Source: an uncultured Oscillibacter sp. (GTDB lineage Bacteria > Bacillota_A > Clostridia > Oscillospirales > Oscillospiraceae). Taken from it: a stretch of DNA of 9,142 nucleotides. How positions within the stretch are numbered: the stretch's first letter is position 1; the number at the start of each line of letters is the position of its first letter. A model generated the notes under the pieces. That model did no database searches. It was given only the letters and a program-made list of their open reading frames with translations, and had not been told where the DNA came from. Position numbers and translations under genes: made by a program. This document shows positions 6,663-9,142 of this stretch, piece by piece. The stretch covers positions 1-9,142 of the forward strand of contig CATOKC010000130.1 of assembly GCA_951800675.1 (NCBI GenBank), read 5' to 3'.

Positions 6663-6690
6663 CGTAGCAATAGAAAGAGGGGTGAGAAAC

Positions 6691-7890
6691 ATGTTGATTC
6701 CAAGAACGGAATATTTGAATTTTTTGATTGACTGGAAGGAACAGCAGATCATTAAGGTGATAACCGGCATCCGGCGGTGCGGGAAATCCACTTTATTTGA
6801 GCTGTTCCAAGAACATTTGCTGTCTTGCGGCGTGGCCCCGGAGCAGATCATTGCCATCAACTTTGAGGATGTGGATAATGAGCCGCTGTGCGGCTATAAA
6901 GAGCTGTATGAACACGTCAAAAGCCGGATGCTTCCTGGAAAGATGAATTACATCTTCCTAGACGAGATCCAACACGTCGCACACTACGAAAAAGCGGTGG
7001 ACAGCTTGTTTCTCCAAAAGAACGCCGACGTCTATATCACCGGCTCCAACGCTTACTTTATGTCCGGGGAGTTGGCGACCTTACTCTCCGGCCGCTATGT
7101 GGAGCTGAAAATGCTCCCGCTTTCCTTTGCGGAGTATGTCAGCGCTTTCCCAGATACCATGAATCGGGAGGAACTGTACCGGAGGTATGTCTATAACAGT
7201 TCTTTCCCCTATACCGTCGAACTGAAGTCCAGAAAGCAGGTCCACACCTATCTGGACGGCCTCTACAATACGGTTGTCCTCAATGACATTGTGGAGCGTA
7301 GGCGCGTTCAGAACCCGGCCATGCTGAAAAGCGTCATCCGGTTCCTATTTGACAATATTGGAAACACCTGCTCGGCTAAGAGAATCGCGGATGCCATGAC
7401 CAGCGCCGGACGGAAAATTGCCAGCCGTACTGTGGAAAACTACCTGGAGGGCATCACGGATAGTCTGCTGATGTATAGGGTAAGCCGGTTCGATATCAAG
7501 GGCAAGGAATACCTGCGGCTTCTGGATAAGTATTATCTGGCGGATATCGGGCTGCGCTACTACCTGCTGGGCACCCGAAATGTAGATCAGGGTCATATCC
7601 TTGAAAACGTGGTCTTTCTTGAACTGCTGCGCCGGGGCTATCAGGTATATATCGGCAAGGCCGGGTCCGCTGAGGTGGACTTTGTGGCGCAGGACTGTGA
7701 CGGTAACACCGAATACTACCAGGCGGCCTTGACGGTGCGGGAGAAAGCGACACTGGCGCGAGAGCTGGCGCCGCTAGATTCCATCCCGGACCACAATCCC
7801 AAGTATCTGCTGGTGATGGACAATGACCCTCCGGTTTCCCACAATGGAATCCGGCAGAAATACGTGCTGGACTGGCTGATAGAAAAATGA
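6691..7890 (+). CDS. AAA_14/DUF4143 P-loop ATPase
   Basis: 399 residues from ATG 6691, which follows GAGGGG by about 8-10 nt. Walker A is GIRRCGKST (residues 27-34), Walker B is YIFLDEIQ (87-94), and a sensor-like ITGSN is at 116-120 followed by LLSGRYVEL. Residues of roughly 185-370 form the DUF4143 part, with a winged-helix-like middle (SAKRIADAMTSAGRKIASRTVENYLEGITD) and an end reading ENVVFLELLRRGYQVY ... AEVDFVA. That end resembles a PD-(D/E)xK nuclease core (E305, E328, D330), but the expected 'V-K' strand reads QAALTV without lysine, so nuclease activity is doubtful. Such ATPases are common and often multicopy in gut bacteria, and their role is not established. The gene has its own promoter, is complete, and lies among broken mobile-element genes as probable cargo. 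The recombinase remnant converges on it 34 bp downstream. No signal peptide; cytosolic. Confidence 0.92.
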   Translation: MLIPRTEYLNFLIDWKEQQIIKVITGIRRCGKSTLFELFQEHLLSCGVAPEQIIAINFEDVDNEPLCGYKELYEHVKSRMLPGKMNYIFLDEIQHVAHYEKAVDSLFLQKNADVYITGSNAYFMSGELATLLSGRYVELKMLPLSFAEYVSAFPDTMNREELYRRYVYNSSFPYTVELKSRKQVHTYLDGLYNTVVLNDIVERRRVQNPAMLKSVIRFLFDNIGNTCSAKRIADAMTSAGRKIASRTVENYLEGITDSLLMYRVSRFDIKGKEYLRLLDKYYLADIGLRYYLLGTRNVDQGHILENVVFLELLRRGYQVYIGKAGSAEVDFVAQDCDGNTEYYQAALTVREKATLARELAPLDSIPDHNPKYLLVMDNDPPVSHNGIRQKYVLDWLIEK

Positions 7891-7924
7891 GGAGGGCAAT
7901 AAAACTGGGGAAAACCGATCTTAT

Positions 7925-8589
7925 TCAGCGGTTCAAATCGCCTTTGCCGGTGGTGATGCCCTTGAGCTCCATCTGTCGGACGGCCACGCCCTCATGGACA
8001 GTAGGCAGCAGATCAAGCCCCTGCCGCTCAAAGGTTTGATAGGACATTCCCAGCTCCCTGGCCGCGCTTTTGGAGGAAATGCCGTCCTCCTGCCACAGCC
8101 GGGAAAATTCCGGAAAGTCTTCCGGAAGCTCGATCCGTTCCCGTCCGAACTGGACGCCCCGCTCCTTCGCCGCGGCAATGCCCTCCGCCTGCCGCTGGCG
8201 GATGCTCTCCCGCTCGGTCTGGGCCACGTAGCTGAGAAGCTGGAGCACAATGTCGGCGATCAGGGTTCCGGTGAGGTCCCGCCCCTGCCGGGTATCCAGC
8301 AAGGGCATGTCCCGCACCACAATGGCGGCTTCCCGCCCCTTGGTGATAGCGGCCCATTGTTCCAAAATCTCTGTGTAATTCCGGCCCAGGCGGTCGATGC
8401 TCTTGACGGCCCAGGGCATAAGCCGCCCACCAGCGCATGGTATCGCGGCCTGTTAAAATCACGCCCGGACAGCTTCTCAATGACGATATTTTCCTCATCT
8501 ATGCCAAATTCCCGCATTGCCGCCAGCTGGCGGGCCTCGTTTTGGACCTGGGTGGATACGCGGACGTAGCCGTAGGTTTTGCAGTTCAT
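7925..8589 (-). pseudogene. Small serine recombinase (resolvase/invertase family), frameshifted
   Basis: Two overlapping frames make one protein. The first begins at ATG 8589 (AGGGGG 9 nt upstream) with YGYVRVSTQVQNEARQLAA, where Ser12 is the nucleophile and Arg10 an active-site arginine, and continues through SGRDFNRPRYHALV. The second frame picks up near 8419 with VKSIDRLGRNYTEILEQW (the two conserved Arg of DRLGRN), then the E-helix region QTERESIRQRQAEGIAAAKERG and a helix-turn-helix (ISSKSAARELGMSYQTF). About four residues expected between the two parts (after CPG) are missing and the frame changes, consistent with a loss of about 10 nt near 8400-8410. Family members cut and rejoin DNA through a phosphoserine link, as resolvases or invertases. 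As read, no full enzyme is made. The last 30 residues do not match the family well. A sequencing error is possible but a 10-nt loss makes that less likely. Confidence 0.85.
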
Positions 8590-8687
8590 GTGCCGGCCCC
8601 CTTTTTGTAAAACATGGAAAGCGCTCTTTCATAATTTTAACAAAAAACAGATGAATAAAACATCCGGGGCAGCCTGGGCAGCGTCCC
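8590..8687. other. Short AT-rich spacer upstream of the recombinase
   Basis: About 100 bp with A/T-rich tracts at 8600-8665 and the AGGGGG ribosome binding site of the recombinase at its lower end. No convincing -35/-10 pair on the minus strand, no ORF and no repeat was recognised. Confidence 0.4.
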
Positions 8688-9142
8688 TTATACTATCATG
8701 GGCAGACAGGGCGCCGCGCTGCGGGCTCGTATTGAGTCCGTCGAATCCTCCGCCAGATCGCGGCTGACCAGGGAAGCGTAATACTGCCCTATGGTGACCG
8801 GGGCATTGTAGAGGGCGGCGAGAGTGTACGCTTTGATGTTCCCAACTTCAGAAAGCGGGAACGGACCACTGCCGTCGGGAAATCCTGCCCGCAAATGCGG
8901 ACGTTTTCTCCTGTGGAGCAGCAAGCCTCCACCATTAGTTCCACATAACCGTTAAAAATGTCGCTGTCGCAGGGATGATCCCAGACCAGTCCCTCATAGT
9001 CAATGTTTTCCCGGATTTCTTCCCGGACCCATCGCATCTCATCCATCAGATTCCTGCCCTTGGGGTCCCCGCCGCAAACCAGCGAAGCGTTTGCGGTGGG
9101 GAGAGCCGGAGCAGCGCAGCGAGTGAGCTTTGCCGCTTGCGG
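8688..9142 (-). pseudogene. DUF6017/RepA-type replication initiator, C-terminal remnant with internal deletion (runs off window)
   Basis: The frame is open from base 9142 through GGDPKGRNLMDEMRWVREEI, NIDYEGLVWDHP, VELMVEACCSTGENVRI and DFPTAVVRSRFLKL. Near 8841-8846 the reading must switch frame to continue with NIKAYTLAALYNAP and TIGQYYASLVSRDLA (to about 8753), then unrelated residues to the stop at 8688-8690. This order is that of the C-terminal DUF6017 region of replication initiator A-like proteins on clostridial integrative and conjugative elements. About 20 residues expected between LKL and NIKAY (the HI.YVLDC...NTTKVR part) are missing. From memory of the family I judge this a decayed replication gene. 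It lies just upstream of, and on the same strand as, the broken recombinase. Confidence 0.7.
9067..9101. repeat. GC-rich hairpin inside the DUF6017 remnant
   Basis: A 13-bp stem pairs 9067-9079 with 9089-9101 (one G-T pair) around a 9-nt loop. The neighbouring GGGGTCCCC at 9062-9070 is itself palindromic. It lies within open reading frame, encoding a low-complexity PTANASLVCGGDP stretch, rather than at a gene end. It has no T tract, so it is not a terminator. It resembles short palindromic repeats I associate with such clostridial elements; further copies lie outside this window. Confidence 0.55.

Noticed and set aside
8614..8635. Palindrome-like GGAAAGCGCTCTTTCA resembling a CcpA cre site upstream of the recombinase
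   Set aside because: It needs one extra base on each arm compared with the cre consensus and there is no clear promoter beside it.

Overview
The window looks like a GC-rich gut Firmicute of the Oscillospiraceae/Clostridia type. The grounds are strong AGGAGG-type ribosome binding sites, Clostridia-like NifS/NifU/MnmA proteins, and a replication-protein remnant of the kind carried on clostridial integrative elements. This placement is inference; no rRNA or other taxonomic marker is present.

Left and centre (1-5815): a chromosomal sulfur-trafficking block. The 3' end of an Rrf2/IscR-type regulator gene enters on the + strand and stops at 206. It converges on a six-gene minus-strand run reading from 5719 to 255: cysteine desulfurase (nifS) - IscU-like scaffold (nifU) - tRNA 2-thiouridylase (mnmA) - cytoplasmic C39-fold cysteine peptidase - DAACS-family sodium symporter - alpha/beta hydrolase. 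Gaps run from an overlap to 54 bp, so one transcription unit is likely. A near-consensus sigma-A promoter precedes nifS. Two identical-architecture 25-bp dyads (ATTACC-N13-GGTAAT) lie over its -35 and over its predicted start site, a layout expected for repression, most simply by the Rrf2 protein at the far end of the block. NifS takes sulfur from cysteine and passes it to NifU for Fe-S assembly and to MnmA for tRNA thiolation. The last three genes may supply amino acids, but that is conjecture. A shared hairpin at 210-247 separates the convergent regulator and operon.

Middle (5882-6581): a fructokinase-like PfkB gene on the minus strand keeps its ATP-binding C-terminal two thirds and a good terminator, but has lost its 5' third near 6550-6580.

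Right (about 6560-9142): accessory DNA. A complete AAA_14/DUF4143 ATPase gene on the + strand has its own extended -10 promoter. Next come a frameshifted small serine recombinase (minus) and the internally deleted C-terminal part of a DUF6017/RepA-type replication protein (minus), which holds a GC-rich hairpin and runs off the window. This reads as a decayed mobile element whose edge cut the fructokinase gene.

The points most worth following are the twin operators, the Arg-to-Cys change in the symporter's substrate site, and the cysteine cluster in the C39-like protein, all inside one predicted sulfur-responsive operon. No CRISPR array, tRNA or rRNA was seen.
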